The translations under genes were made by a program, and so were the position numbers. The notes beneath the pieces were generated by a model. It saw nothing but the letters and a program-made list of their open reading frames with translations, was not told where the DNA came from and did not search any database. From the NCBI RefSeq assembly GCF_037392515.1, contig NC_090290.1:33253753-33317752 (forward strand): a stretch of 64,000 nt of DNA, read 5' to 3'. Shown in pieces: positions 12,888 to 26,296 of this stretch. Source of the DNA: Haliotis asinina. Taxonomy: Eukaryota; Mollusca; Gastropoda; Lepetellida; Haliotidae. How positions within the stretch are numbered: the stretch's first letter is position 1; each line of letters begins with the position of its first letter.

Positions 12888-14887
12888 AGTTTGGAGGAGA
12901 AGGAGCGACAGCTTCTGCACGAGTTGCAGCAGCTAAACATGGCCATGAGTGACGAGCATAAACAGGACGACAATGACAACAATCATCCTCATCCTCATCA
13001 ACATGATCTCACCCATCACCAGCAACAAGAACAACAGCTGCTCACACAGCAACGTCAACAATCTAGTAGTCGTCATCCAGACACCTCAGGTGTGTCTGAT
13101 GTCATCCACCATCTTCTTACACCATCATCCCGGCAACCTCAGATTCCTTACCAGCGTCTGCCTCACGGTGTGACTATATCTAACATTAGTACAACACTAA
13201 CACACAGCTCAGTGACTCAGGGATTACAACTGGATGTTCCGAGTGACATCAACTCCAATGTTACACAAGCGGCTCCAGGTCCTTGTCCACCTGCACCAGC
13301 AGAGAGTCAGTTGGGTGACATCCAGGTGACTCAGTCGCAAATCCAGCAGCAACTCCTGGCTGTTCAACAGAGCCAGCTGGAGCTACTGAGAGTGCAGCAG
13401 CAGCTGGAACAGAGGCTGAGGCAGAGTCAGATGTCTTGTGGAGCCCAACCTGACCAGTCTGAGCACAACAACAACACAGATCTCAAGTGCAATACACAGA
13501 GCATTCCTCCATGTGGCCCTGAACAGGGTCCATCACAGCCAGCCTGCAGGCAGGAGCAGACTCAGATAAAATCTGGGGACATTAATGAAAATTACCAGCC
13601 ATCCTCATCAGAAGGAGCTGCACCTCATCTTGTGACCGACTCATGTGACTCAGATGAAGAAGTCAAGTCTATGACAACCTCTTCGAGTGCTGTCCACGCA
13701 GGTCGTGGACTGCAGTCTACACAATCAGACTTTTCCTTGTCTTCCAGTAGTAAGCGTGAGTGCATGTCTAACATTGAACAAACTGTCCAATCCAAGTCTT
13801 ATGAATCCGGTGATGTGTCTAGTGATGGACAACAACTGTCCTCAACTTCTGAACAATTTTCACAAGGAAGCAGTGAAGGTGTGCAAGAACCTGTGACCCT
13901 TGATTCCAGTGCTCCTCTCAGCCCGAGGGCACCCTGCAAGCTACCTCTGTTGAGAGAAGAGCTGGAACTGACACCAGATGTTGCCAGTGGCACCAGAAAG
14001 ACCAACTCTCCTGTCCCTGTCACATCCATAGCCCTGGGTTTGTCTATGCCACAACCCAACCGACCATCTCAGGCAACCTTTGAGGAACACTCTCCTCCCA
14101 CAATCATGCCTCCAATATGGACACCTTTAGCTCTTAAAGTGGCAGCTAGTCAATCATCCCCAAAGGGAGACGACTCTAATGTTCCATCACTCAAACTGGA
14201 TGAGGAATCTGTGTGTTCTGATGACAGGGAAATTCCAGAAACTTCATGTGAACCTTCTGAAACCTGTAAACGTCAGTGTGTTGAAGTCTCAGAACAGTCA
14301 AGGTTCAGGAGTCTCCTGCAGGAAACAAAATCGTCTGCCTTTGATCAGGTAGTTCCTGCATCGGTGACCCTTGTGACTTCCAGTTTGACCTCTGTGACCC
14401 TAAGTGCAACCTCTCCCCTGCCAGCCAAGCAGGCGCGACATGTACCAAGTGACTCCGACATTTACCTTGATGCACTCTTGGATGATGAGTGTGCTTTGTT
14501 CACTTGTCGATTACAAACGTTCTTCAGGGATGTATCCGAACCAGAGCGTGGTGTGCAGGATCCTGTAGCTCGGACACTGATGGAGGGAGATGATATGGTA
14601 AGTTACACACATCAGAGACTGACTATTGAAAAGATGCTCATCATGTGAGGTTGATGAACAGTTGTGGTTTTAGTATTGTATAGTTCTGCAGTTATCAGCT
14701 GTGAGTCTTTGATTTTAGTAATAGTTACCATTCTGTTTAGAAACAGTAGGTCCTGACTTATTCCTCCTGGAACGAAATTCACTTGAACCAATTTCTTCCA
14801 TTCCAGCATTTTGTGCCGATCCATGATGACCTAGTGACAACTACTACACTTGAGGGTTCCGCTTTCTCAGCCTACTCCCCGGTCTGA
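12888..14887 (+). CDS. 3' part of a gene for an unnamed Q/S-rich, partly coiled-coil protein (last two exons)
   Basis: Two exons are joined in phase 0: 12888-14597 (570 codons, acceptor TTGGCAG, donor ATG|GTAAGT) and 14807-14887 (acceptor ATTCCAG, 26 codons, then TGA). The 596-residue piece starts with a heptad-like stretch (SLEEKERQLLHELQQLN). An H/Q/N-rich tract follows, then a second Q/L coiled-coil patch near residues 145-185 (QQQLLAVQQSQLELLRVQQQ). Next comes about 300 residues of S/T/P/E-rich, probably disordered chain. The tail, from about residue 530, is more ordered: DALLDDECALFTCRLQTFF, then EGDDMHFVPIHDD across the splice junction. There is no signal peptide or membrane segment in this part. 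No ATG opens the frame at its left end, so upstream exons must exist; I could not place them. I do not recognise the family. The composition resembles centrosomal or scaffold proteins, but that is only an impression. Confidence 0.85.
14598..14806 (+). other. Last intron of the unnamed plus-strand gene
   Basis: A 209-bp GT-AG intron (GTAAGTTACAC to CTTCCATTCCAG). The frame is kept across it in phase 0. The conserved-looking peptide EGDDM|HFVPIHDD is restored by the junction. Confidence 0.85.
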
Positions 14888-15200
14888 CTTGACATCAGTT
14901 GGCCCCAAATGATCTTGACTACAATGATCTTGACATTCTCCCGTTCACAATGATCTCATGTTGGCCCTCGCCACCAGCCATTGTTTTGTCAACGCCTCAG
15001 GCGCTATATAGATTTAGTTGATATATTGTTTATTATGTAATTTTGATATGGCATTTTGAATAATTCTGAAGTGTTTTTATTGTCCTGATTATGTTTTGCC
15101 ATGATTATGAAGCCACATTTTCCATTCATCTTCAGCTGGTGTGTAAGGGTTGAAAGGGTCCTTCAGAACTCATTTGATCTAGCAAACAGTCATCTTTGGT

Positions 15201-15206
15201 AATAAA
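15201..15206 (+). terminator. Probable polyadenylation signal of the plus-strand gene
   Basis: AATAAA lies 313 bp after the TGA at 14885-14887, in GGTAATAAAGATG. It is the first consensus signal seen after the stop codon, so the 3' UTR is likely about 330 bp. Confidence 0.6.
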
Positions 15207-16499
15207 GATGTATGATAATATTTGAAACATCAAAACAGGATGGGGAAAAATCCCAAGCACCCGTCTCTTACATGTCTGCTGAAAGAGCAGCTGGTCAGTA
15301 TACAAGCAATACAGGTGCTACAGCCTGCTTTCTGGTATGACTCCACTATCCACTATGACCACCTCCATCTGAGCCCACTCTATCATGGCACAGGGGCATT
15401 TATAGTATCACGAAACTGTCATTGGAGTTACTGATAGGTCATTTGTTTGGTCTATTTGAATTCAATTCAAAACTGTTCCATTTCTTACTGACAGTTTCTT
15501 AACATTTCTACAATTTAAAATTTTAGAGTTGAGAATTATTTGTAATTTTGTAAACTTTAACAGAGTCAAAACATTTTTTGGCATGAGAAAATTTTAACTA
15601 TCGATATTAATTACTGTCTAGTTAAGAATGGATAAGACATTGACATAATGAAACCTTGCAGGTACAACTCAGAAAGGTAATGGCCAATTCATACGTATCT
15701 AGATAATACTGCCACCAGTGTATGACTACCACCGTGGCACTAGAATACCTATATTATACCAAGAGGAATATCTCTGGATGCTGCAACATAGTGGTGCATA
15801 CTATAACTGTATCATCATTGTGTCCATGTGGAGACTACATCCACCAAATGAGGGACATAGAGTTGATCACCTTCTAAGTAGCAACAGATTATGCAGGTGT
15901 TTTACCCAGCAGGTTATTACAGGTGTGTTTAATAACCTGCATACACAGACTATGTCAAATACAGACAGGCAGATGATTACCTCAACATCTCTGCTCCACT
16001 GAGATTTGTTACTGTTATTTATGATCCCTGCCTATCTGAAGCTACAAGCAGGCCATTCTGTTGAAGCTGGTGTAATTTGATTCAGTTTCCCACCTCTCCT
16101 GCTGGAACTGCCAGGTTATACACCTCTCTGGCTGAACACACAAACATGGCTGTGCTCACGCGAATATTATTGCCTTACCCTTGGTGATACCAAGGACATG
16201 TTTACCTGTAACATTTGTGGAAAATAAACCACCACTTCTTCAGGAAATCTGATTGTGACATAATATAATAAGTCTGACATTTGTGAACTGGTTGCCTCCC
16301 TTTCACTGGTATTTGGAAGGGTGGGATGGAGGGTGCCTGAGGGAAAGGAGCCACCATTCAGTGTATCCTGAATAGTATAAACACCAGCACACTTGTGTAT
16401 GTTGCCTCATTCGCAGCTAGTCAGGTGGGAAATGTGGCTTTGGAGGAAAATAGGAATAACCCTCCTTGAAATATACCCCACTTCAGTCAGCAGTCAACT
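15207..16499. other. No gene recognised
   Basis: Intergenic-looking sequence. Open frames at 15222-15434 and 15718-16002 have no motif, no homologue I know and no consistent splice partners. Confidence 0.45.
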
Positions 16500-16665
16500 A
16501 TAACTGACAGTGTTAGAACAGATTTTCAGATAGTGTTAGAACAGATGTTTCCATCAGTGTTATAACAGATGTTTCAGACACTGATATAACATATGTTTTT
16601 GATGGTGTTATAACAGGTATTTCAGGCAGTGTTATAACAGATGTTTCAGTGTTGTCAGATGTATG
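16500..16665. repeat. Short tandem array, about 33-bp units
   Basis: The words GTGTTATAACAGATGTTTC and GTGTTAGAACAGAT recur at roughly 33-bp spacing, about five times. The array is diverged and makes a T/S/V/E-rich open frame on the minus strand with no meaning of its own. Confidence 0.75.
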
Positions 16666-16716
16666 AGACACTTCAGTAGCAGTTGTATCTGACAGTAACA
16701 CTGTCATCAGATACAA

Positions 16717-18369
16717 AATGCTCTAAATCAGGTTATTCCTCCACAGTTCTTAAAACAAGCAGTTCCATGTATCTGTGTCAACTAAACAGTCATGATAATA
16801 AACTCTCAGCTGCACTATCATGCTACTCCATTTAGAAAATAACAAATGAAAAATCTAACAATGCTTGGTCTGTGATTCTCATGAGTTAAACACCATACCT
16901 TAAGAAATTGTAAGCATCTGGGGCCACTCTGAGATCAAGGACTCGTTGATTGTTCTTCACGAATCGTCATGGGATGATCCTGGCTACACGAGTTGCAGTC
17001 CATGTTCACAACTGTGGTATATTGTGGGCTGCACCACTTCTAGAATACTTTATTGATTTGTGATCACATCCTGGCTGCTCATCCTCATGTCCAGCTTCAG
17101 TGTTTCCAAACAGAGCAATTAGCAGGATTATTGTTTGTTTTCTGAAACTGTGTGAGTAGACATATTGTTACATGGAGCTGGAGTAACTGCAGTGGGGCAT
17201 GTTGAGAGGATTCATAGAACATGCTCTCTTCAAACATCAATATAGTGTGACAAAGCAGAACACTTGGGACGTTTCGCTATATTCTCGCTGCTTGTTTTGC
17301 ATGACCCTACTGGGCTGGACAGAGCAACTGTAGTGAAAGTTGAATCAACTTTGTGTTGTTTTCCCATTGCTACATAATCTGCAGAGACAGCAAGTCCAGA
17401 CTGAGCTGTGGCCTTGTTGGATTACTCCTGATGTCCCTCCCGGTCATGTACATAGCGAGACGCATGCACAAAACATCTCCAACTGATTGTCACACTGTAT
17501 GCATGTACTTGATGTGGAAGGTCCTCGTGCTGCTCCTTGTACCTAACTTCAGGTCAGCAGCTTTGACAAAGCTGGGTGGTTGTTTCATGGGGTTCTCAAG
17601 CATTACCCTTTGTAAGTATTCAACAATGTAACTCTAGCGGATTTGTGACAATGTTCTTGAATTTGCACATCAGGAAAGTACTCCTTGACTGATCTCACAA
17701 TTTTACTACTGGTAGTCGCAAACATATTTCACTTTGTGTGTTTGAGTTGTTTTTTTAGAAATAAGGACAAATATGACCTGCCTACTCAAGTTTGAATACT
17801 ACCTTAGACTCCAAGATAATCCATGATTATCTTAATAAGAATGTTATGACATGTACCTAGAGTACCAAGTGGATACTTGCCAGTGATTATCTTGTGCTAT
17901 TATCCATGAAATAACCACCCAGTAATAATCTATTACTTGCTAGATGATCATCTCACATGTTTTTCATATTGTTTCTGTTTGATGTATTTAGATGATTCAG
18001 GACATTTGTGTCTGATGTGACAATGTGTTCCTTTTATGAAAATCTTCTGAGGTGACATGTAGCAGTTATTTCATTATTCAGTAGACATTTTGTGAAATGC
18101 ATCTTATTTTTGTGAATGAAACACTAATTTGGTGAACATTTTTATCTCCACGTATTCATGGCCAGGAGTTTTTTTAATCAGGGTTTGCACTAATGTGTGA
18201 TTGGTTTGTTTCTATTTCTGTTGATAAATGATGGTGCTGATTTTGTTTTCATGAATTACTATGTATGTGGAATTTGATTTGACCAACTATTGAGTGATGT
18301 TGGTGGCAGCCATGTGGCTGACTGCCACATTTGGTGTCATCACAATACCAGGGAGTACCACTACTACTA
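16717..18369. other. No gene recognised
   Basis: No exon, RNA gene or transposon boundary could be supported. Confidence 0.45.
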
Positions 18370-18392
18370 CAGCAGCAGCAGCAGCAGCAGCA
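18370..18392. repeat. (AGC)n trinucleotide microsatellite
   Basis: Seven perfect AGC units plus two bases after a CTACTACTAC run. It lies in non-coding sequence; the alanine and valine runs in overlapping open frames are artefacts of it. Confidence 0.9.
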
Positions 18393-18599
18393 TTCTGCAT
18401 GGTGATGTCACAAGCAGTTAGTGTTGATGTTGTACTGATAACTGATATAATGACATTATCCGTAAATACTGATGTTACACAAAGTGTGGATGGTGCTGAA
18501 TTTAGACATCTCTGAAGCTGGTACAATGCATCGTACAACTTGCATATACATATATCTGGAAAGTAATGAATCACAGCCTCCTGGTACCTACCACTAAAA

Positions 18600-18815
18600 A
18601 AAGTAGGGGATATTGGATTTACAGGATTGATATGATGCAAATAATGAAGTCAAGGAGGAAACAGATGCTGAAGAGAAATTAAGGTAAAATGTGAAAATTT
18701 ATTCCTATTTTTTTCATCTGTATGAATGTATATGACATTTTCTCATACACATTGGCATTGGGTATTGGTTTTCTTGCAAAATGTAATATCCCTTACTTTT
18801 TCCTGAGTGGTATGT
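18600..18815. repeat. Dispersed duplication, copy 2 (partner at 10360-10570)
   Basis: Same orientation and word order as 10360-10570, about 8.2 kb away. Small indels distinguish the copies. Confidence 0.6.
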
Positions 18816-20339
18816 TTCTGTACATAAACCTACTTAATCTTTCCATCATGTCTTATTGGTTTGACAGAACACAGACTATGTTTAACATGACGTGCTAGTA
18901 TTGAAATACAGACGCTGAAATCCATGATTTCATTATATATCTTTTATGATAATATTATTTGACTACCCCTCAGCACCTCCCCAGCTTTTTAGTATCCTTT
19001 GTTCAAGCCCTTTGCACCACCTGGAAATACAGTAATCTTGTTGCCATTCATTGTGTAATGATGATTCTTCAAGATTAATCAAACTGAAATCAATGTCTGT
19101 GGTGACATTCCAAAAGATCAACTGACAGATCAACTGGTTTTGTTGTATTATTGTGTTGCTATTAATTTGAAGTAATGATAATTTTAAGGAAATATTGTCT
19201 TGTGTTTGATGACAACAGAACCAGAATTTTGTCAGAAGTTTACCAGGTAAGACATGAAGTAAGCTAATGGATTTCTTAAATCAAGGAGGAATTTTTCAGA
19301 GGAAATTTTATGTTAAGGAGTCACTTACATGCATGACTTCTTTAAGTATTTATTAGCATAACTACTTGGCAGGAGCACAGCCAACCATCTTGATCCCAAA
19401 ACCAAAAGGTTTAGACGTGGAAGAGTACTTTTGAACATTTTCCAGTTAGTCTCGTCAGGGCCAGATGGCAATTGAGGTTGAGTGCTCCATATTTTGCTTT
19501 TATTTCCAAGTCAAGTCAGAATAAATTGTAGAACTTACTATTTCAAAGAAAATGTTTTATTTCCAATACAAACAAAGAGGCTTCTGGATATTAAGCAGGG
19601 TAAATTCTTCCAGCATTTTGTTGTGATTAGACAAATCATGCGGCTTTTTTGTGGAGGGTTCCAGCTTGCAGCTGAAGAAACTTGATTGATTTTTCTGTGG
19701 AGGCTTCAGCCTTGTGAGTGTAGAGCTTGATTCCTGTACCTTCTACGAGAGCTTCAGCTGAGTTCAGCACCATTCCTCACAGACTGTTGTATATAGTGTA
19801 AACCATTGTGAAATTCTGTGATGTGTTCTATCATATAGCAAACTGCAGTGCAGCCACACTGTTGGGACTTCTGGACATGTGATGGGCAACTGGTACCAAC
19901 AATATTGGGAATTCTTAGCAGTGATCCTGTCAAATCTTCTGGATACAAGTGTTTATATTTTAAGAAACACAGTACTTGGTATCAGATGCCTGGATTAAAC
20001 ATGGATATTTTCCCTCGGTTACAGGCAGTTTGGTTGTCTGTATGCTGCTATTCATTAGATATGCAAGCTCAGATATATACTTGTCAATCATCCAACATAC
20101 ACCATATAGGGAGTACAGTCACTTGTGATGTTATTATTATAAGTATGCATTGTTGAATTTGATCTAGACCATGTGTATATCATACCCACAAATTATTTTT
20201 TTATGCAACTGCAGTTACCATGGATATGAGTGATGCATTAGTTGCTCATTGTTAAGGAATGTTTACAGTAACTGACGATGCAAGCGATACGATTTATTCA
20301 CTCTCCACTGTCTCCATACACTGTCCCCTAGTTTTCTGT
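18816..20339. other. No gene recognised
   Basis: Non-coding sequence ahead of the CT-rich minisatellite. The two overlapping open frames near 19754-20156 lack motifs and splice context. Confidence 0.45.
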
Positions 20340-21670
20340 CTGTAGATTTGTCTCCCACCTGTCTCTGTCTCCACTATATCCAAACATCATCACCATCTTT
20401 CTCTGTTTCCAGACATCATTCCTCTTTGTCAGTCTCCCCTGTCTCTGTACATCGTCCCCATCTTTCTGTCTCCATACATTGTTCCCATCTTTCTCTGTAT
20501 CCCGTGTCTCCATACATCATCCCTGTCTCTCTGTCTCCATACATCGTCCCCATCTTTCTGTCTCCCATCTCCGTTCATCATCCCCATCTTTCTGTCTCCC
20601 CTGTCTCCGTTCATCATCCCCATCTTTCTGTCTCCCCTGTCTCCGTTCATCATCCCCATCTTTCTGTCTCCCCTGTCTCCGTACATCATCCCCATCTTTC
20701 TGTCTCCCCGGTCTCCATACTTCATCCCCCATCTTTCTGTCTCCATACATCGTCCCCATCTTTCTGTCTCCCATCTCCATTCATCATCCCCATCTTTCTG
20801 TCTCCCCTGTCTCCGTACATCATCCCCATCTTTCTGTCTCCCCTGTCTCCATACTTCATCCCCCATCTTTCTGTCTCCATACATCGTCCCCATCTTTCTG
20901 TCTCCCATCTCCGTTCATCATCCCCATCTTTCTGTCTCCCCTGTCTCCATACATCATCCCCATCTTTCTGTCTCCATACATCATTCCCATCTTTCTGTCT
21001 CCCCTGTCTCCATTCATCATCCCCATTTTTCTGTGTCTCCCGTCTCCGTTCATCATCCCCCATCTTTCTGTCTCCCCTGTCTCCATACATCATCCCCATC
21101 TTTCTGTTTCCGTACATCATCCCCATCTTTCTGTCTCCCCTGTCTCCGTACATCATCCCCATCTTTCTGTCTCCCCGGTCTCCATACTTCATCCCCCATC
21201 TTTCTGTCTCCATACATCGTCCCCATCTTTCTGTCTCCCATCTCCATTCATCATCCCCATCTTTCTGTCTCCGTACATCATCCCCATCTTTCTGTCTCCC
21301 CTGTCTCCATACTTCATCCCCCATCTTTCTGTCTCCATACATCGTCCCCATCTTTCTGTCTCCCATCTCCGTTCATCATCCCCATCTTTCTGTCTCCCCT
21401 GTCTCCATACATCATCCCCATCTTTCTGTCTCCATACATCATTCCCATCTTTCTGTCTCCCCTGTCTCCATTCATCATCCCCATTTTTCTGTGTCTCCCG
21501 TCTCCGTTCATCATCCCCCATCTTTCTGTCTCCCCTGTCTCCATACATCATCCCCATCTTTCTGTTTCCGTACATCATCCCCATCTTTCTGTTTCCCCTG
21601 CCTCCATACATCATCCCCATCTTTCTGTTTCCCCTGCCTCCATACATTGCCCTCATCTTTCTGTCCCTCT
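20340..21670. repeat. CT-rich minisatellite, about 36-bp units with a 458-bp higher-order duplication
   Basis: The unit is built from CATCATCCCCATCTTTCTGT and CTCCCCTGTCTCCGTA, about 36 bp, with shortened variants of about 21 bp that lack the CTCCCCTGT block. About 45 units and sub-units fill 1.3 kb. A block near 20856-21086 recurs almost base for base at 21314-21544, an offset of 458 bp, so a whole multi-unit block was duplicated on top of the simple array. The plus strand has almost no G and the minus strand almost no C. Because many units are multiples of three, several frames stay open (455 and 416 residues on +, up to 214 on -); none is a real gene. Confidence 0.95.
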
Positions 21671-21729
21671 CCATCTTTATTTACATTTGCTGTCTTTGTT
21701 GTGTTGATTCCTTAATGTGTCTGATATGA

Positions 21730-24700
21730 CGTTATCTTCCCTCATTTTGACTCCAGGACAAGTTAGGTCTGCAACAGGCACTACTGTGTAAGAAGTCTGT
21801 CTTTTAGTTAAAGTCTTTGGTTTGTAGATTTCACTGACTGGGTGAAAATCCACTATCAGAAATAATATTGACATTTTCTAGAAATCTTATGCAGGATTTG
21901 GAAAAGGAGAAAACACTTCAGCTTCAGAAAACAGTTATTGCTGTAACTATGACTCCTCTTGTAGTACTTAATTAGTGACCACATGCACTGAATAAGGATA
22001 TTCTCAGCAGTAAAAATACATAAATTTTACTGTTATGCTAAAAGATGGCACTACTGACTTAATGAACCATTTTACTGTGAAATGACATACAAATATATTA
22101 GTTCCACAAATGTATTTATTAGTTCCACAAATGTATTTATATAGGATTGAGCTGTTTGGTAAGAAAAATGTCCTTAAACTATAAGCTTAAAAGTGTGACA
22201 GACTAAAATGTTGGCACTTGGAAGACCAAATTCCAGCTTTGACCAGACTGATTTTTACCTAATTGAGTGAGTGTTGTGTTAAGCCACAATCAGGTCTGAA
22301 TATAACAAACTGTATTGTATGGACTAGAGCAGACCAAGTAGCAAAAAACCTTTTCACATGTTCACACATATCAAGAACCCTAACAAAATGTCTATAGGCA
22401 CACATTTTCATCAACCTTGTTAGATCGAGAATCCCCCTGTAAGTCCATTCCTAATTTGTGCTGTATCACAGCAGGTGTTATATGTTGCCTTAGCTTGTTA
22501 ACACATTATGAGCCTTAGAACATCTGGAGGTCTCAGTGAACTAACTATCTGGTAAATTCAGACAGTGATGAAACCCACAAGCTCACTGTAGTGTTATAAT
22601 TCTGATTCTAAGATTCAAAGTACACGACAACCGTAGTTAATCATGTTAACTCAAATGTTGATACATGCATCTCACAGATGAGACATCACTTTCCATGTAA
22701 AGGTCATAACAAACAGCAGAACAGTGCAGACAGTACATAAAGTAACCAATTTTACATTCTCTTAGGCTTATGTGCTCAAGGCAATCATAACACTCCTAAG
22801 TCTGAGGTCAAGGTTCAGTTGAGTATGATTGTCTTAAGGATGGATTCACAGCCCAGAAAAAGAGTAACTGATCTTGCACACTTAGTAAACCTATGTTGAA
22901 TGCATATTCCTGTAAGAGGTAATGTCTGCCTGCTTTTTAACATACACAGCATGTATTAGTTATAAATGATATTTACAAGTGGGATGAAATTAAAAACACA
23001 CCATCGAATCTTACACCTTGTCTTTGTAATGTAGATATAAAGTTTAAGACAGGCAAATGGTATTATATGAGAATCCCACTTGTAACTTTTTCACATTTTA
23101 TTAAGAAAATGTTTAATTGTTCAAATTGTACATATATATTATTAACCAGTCTCTTTCTGGGTTACTTATGATGTAAGTGCTGGTGATCGCTGCTGATACT
23201 TGGAAGCTAGTCTTGGACTCCAGCATGACTGTTCTAGGACAAGTGCCATAGACGGGCATTCTTGGAGGATTGCTTCCTACGCAAGTGCTGAATCAACAAA
23301 TCAAACATATTCATAAGTGTTGAATAAAACAGATCCATGCATCTTCAGACAATGAATTTACATGCCTGCAAACCTGTGAGCATCCAAGACTTTATCTTAA
23401 ATGAATGTTGTTGCCATAATTTTGCCCTTGGGACCCAAAAATGCTATCACCAAAATTTGCTTGTTGAAAAAGATAAACACCTAATCTGCACATGTATGTG
23501 TAGGGTTAGGTGATGCACATTCCATGCAGCTGGGTTTGAAATGATACAAAGTACGCAGGTAGCTTCCATCCATGTTTCAATAAGAATGTCAACTCTTGTG
23601 TTTGCATTGGGGTTGCTGTAAAAGGGTTATACTAATACAAACAGTTATACTAATTGGATGTTTTTAATGAAAATGAAACTAATGCATATTCATGAAAATG
23701 TTTCAAGTCCTTATGAATGGTTGTGAATTATTTTGTCCCTTTGTCACAAAGTCTACCAAATAATTAACACAGACTACACAACACTGGCAACAAGTTCTAT
23801 TAATGGTCCAACATTAAACAATGCATAGTAACTAGAACAAGTTATACAGACAGTCTAACATTTACGATAGCTTACCCAACCCTGGCTAGTTTAATTGTGT
23901 TGTAGTAACAACTCAAGTACCTGCTCTGTGTCTGCACTGATTACTTGATGCTGTAGATGTTGTGTATGGATGTATCTGTGACCCAGGGAGTCCCTTGTCT
24001 GTGATCCAGTGTGTGCTATGTGATCTGTATACACCAGGCCGGGAGTATCTATAGAATATATATCTACATGCCTGTCTCTAGGTATTATCACCTTTACTGT
24101 GCCGTGGTTGCCCATTTTACAACTCTATGTTAGATCTATGCACTGATCACACCAGGATTCCAGTCGGGCTTTCTGTCCAAAGTTTACTTGCATTATCTAT
24201 GATTTGGAGAGATCTGTTTATATTTTCTCTTTCCACTCTTAAATTAAGTGCAAATTTATGGACCTACTTTTTATGCATTTATTTAGTTGTGATGTGTTTC
24301 CATAAGTCTTGATTAAACATCAGTGGAAGAATGATGTGGGGGATCATATTAGCTGCTTAGTATTAGAAGAGGAAGAACTTGCCCCAGTGGTCTTTTACAC
24401 AGCTGCTGTCAATGTATGCAAATGGACTGAACACACCACACACATAAGTACCAAGGCTCAGGATGACTGGGTCACACTGATGATTATTACTGTATTTCTG
24501 CTCGCAGCTGTAATATTTCTGATTGCAGCAAAAAACCTTCCGCAAATATTCTGTCTGCTCATGACCAGCTTAGAACAACATCAAAATACATCTAACCAAA
24601 AGCATCTGTAGGTGTAAGACTTATTACAGGGCTTGTCAAAGCTATGTATATTTTGTATCAATGTCCTCACAGTGCTTATTCTAGATAAGAATTACCTATT

Positions 24701-26170
24701 GCTCAATTAACAATGAAGAAAACATTGTAAACTTTATTTCATGGACAGGGAAACAAATTACACAGCTGTGATGAGAGCTTGTGAATTAGAAGACCATAGT
24801 TTTTTTGTGGTTTTTTTTTTTTCAGATCAACGTTTACAGACAGTGAGGCTTGTGTCTTCCGATCACTGTGGTCAGTCCCTGGTTTGTTACCAAAGGTTGT
24901 GTGGAGACTGTTGGTTGAGCTCTGTTGATAGTCCTAGCACAATGTTGATTCCCCAAACACAGTAGTATCTAGTATATATCATGTTGATTATTGAAGTTTT
25001 ATCATGTATGTTTTACCCTTCATGTATTCTACCATTATACAGCATTTTCTCAGTGTTAGAAAATTTGATGGTCAATCAAATAGATATAGAGTGTATATAA
25101 CCTAGCTATTTATAACCATAGGTGGCTGGCTCAGAAATATGAATGCTGATTAGTATAGAAGCAAAAGTTGATAGAACTCTAAAGGTAATAATAAATCTCA
25201 TCAATTTGCCCCAATATTAGTAGTTCTGTAATCAGAAAGGTACATGAGCAGCTGGAATCGGTCATGGAGTGCCACTTACTGGTATTTTCTGAGCCACCAC
25301 CACCACAACCACCTATGTACCTGCCTTGGTGTCTATAACCCTCACCAGAATCCTGACTGAAAATGGCCCCTTCTGGTGCTTCTCCTTCAACTGTGACAAT
25401 GGCACTTGTCTATCATCCAGTGTTTATCCAGTCAGTAGATCAAGAGGATAAGGATCCGACCCATTCAGTCAGGACACAGGAGTGGTTTGTTAAATAGTTG
25501 TATGAACAAGTCATTATGTAAATTACACTTTATGCCATGACTGCAATATTTCAAAATGGACAAATATATTCAATAAATTCTCATTGAACATTTTTTTTCT
25601 CAGTTTGCTTTGAGATCCAGTAAATTCCTACTCCTCCAGCTTGAATGGGTGTGGTCGGGAGGTGATGCCAATGTTCACATGTTTAGGGACTGACTGGAAG
25701 CATGTTCAGACAACATCGTGAATAAATTGCAGAATGAATTAAACAAGTGTTTGTTATAAATTATGTATTATGTACACTGACATCATAATACATACAAGGA
25801 TTCTTTCAGTTTCAACAAATAGTTTCATCATGTTTTTGTTTTTTTACAATTGATAAACAGTATGTAATGAAACAACAATATACCCCATTTTTTTTTTTTG
25901 TAAGGGTATCGTTTCACAGAAGACACTGCAGTGTTCCTACAGCTATTATCCACATATTTACAAAACTGCTGACAAGACTGTCATATCACAGATATTTCAC
26001 CTCCTCTTCTTCACTTTCTCACAGTTCCTTCTGATCTGTAATAAAATATTAGAATGTATTTCTTTGTAGAATGTATAACTTTGCCAAATATCAATGACCC
26101 TAACAGCAGAAATATAAATCAAATTTTTGATCTCATTGAATTTTTCTGGACAACATTACCTGCAGTGAAA
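21730..26170. other. No gene recognised; includes the expected CFAP69 3' UTR at its right end
   Basis: A 4.4 kb stretch without a supported exon. There is a small direct duplication at about 22098-22140 (ATTAGTTCCACAAATGTATT twice), and T or A runs at about 24813 and 25888. The bases just left of 26171 should be the 3' UTR of CFAP69 (minus strand), but I found no AATAAA there in that orientation. Confidence 0.45.
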
Positions 26171-26296
26171 TCATACAGTGAGATGTTTCTGTATGAGAAT
26201 CTTGTTTGGAAGGTTGTTGGGGTCGTATGCTGTCAGAGAGGCCTCGGCCAGATTGACAGGGGTGCTCTCCACTACGATGTGTCGGCCACTGAATGT
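26171..26296 (-). CDS. CFAP69: CFAP69 coding exon 20 (stop codon)
   Basis: Encodes TFSGRHIVVESTPVNL and ends KHLTV, TGA at 26173-26171. The acceptor used is TTACCAG; the next AG, 7 nt downstream (ATTCAG), would break the frame. Confidence 0.9.
   Translation of the reverse strand, partial: TFSGRHIVVESTPVNLAEASLTAYDPNNLPNKILIQKHLTV

Noticed and set aside
16513..16716. T/S/V-rich minus frame
   Set aside because: A product of a 33-bp tandem array; unit length divisible by three.
20348..21729. Long open frames (455 and 416 codons on +, 159-214 codons on -) rich in H, S, P or D, G, M
   Set aside because: They are the CT-rich minisatellite read in frame; unit lengths near multiples of three keep several frames open on both strands at once, and no unique flank is coding.
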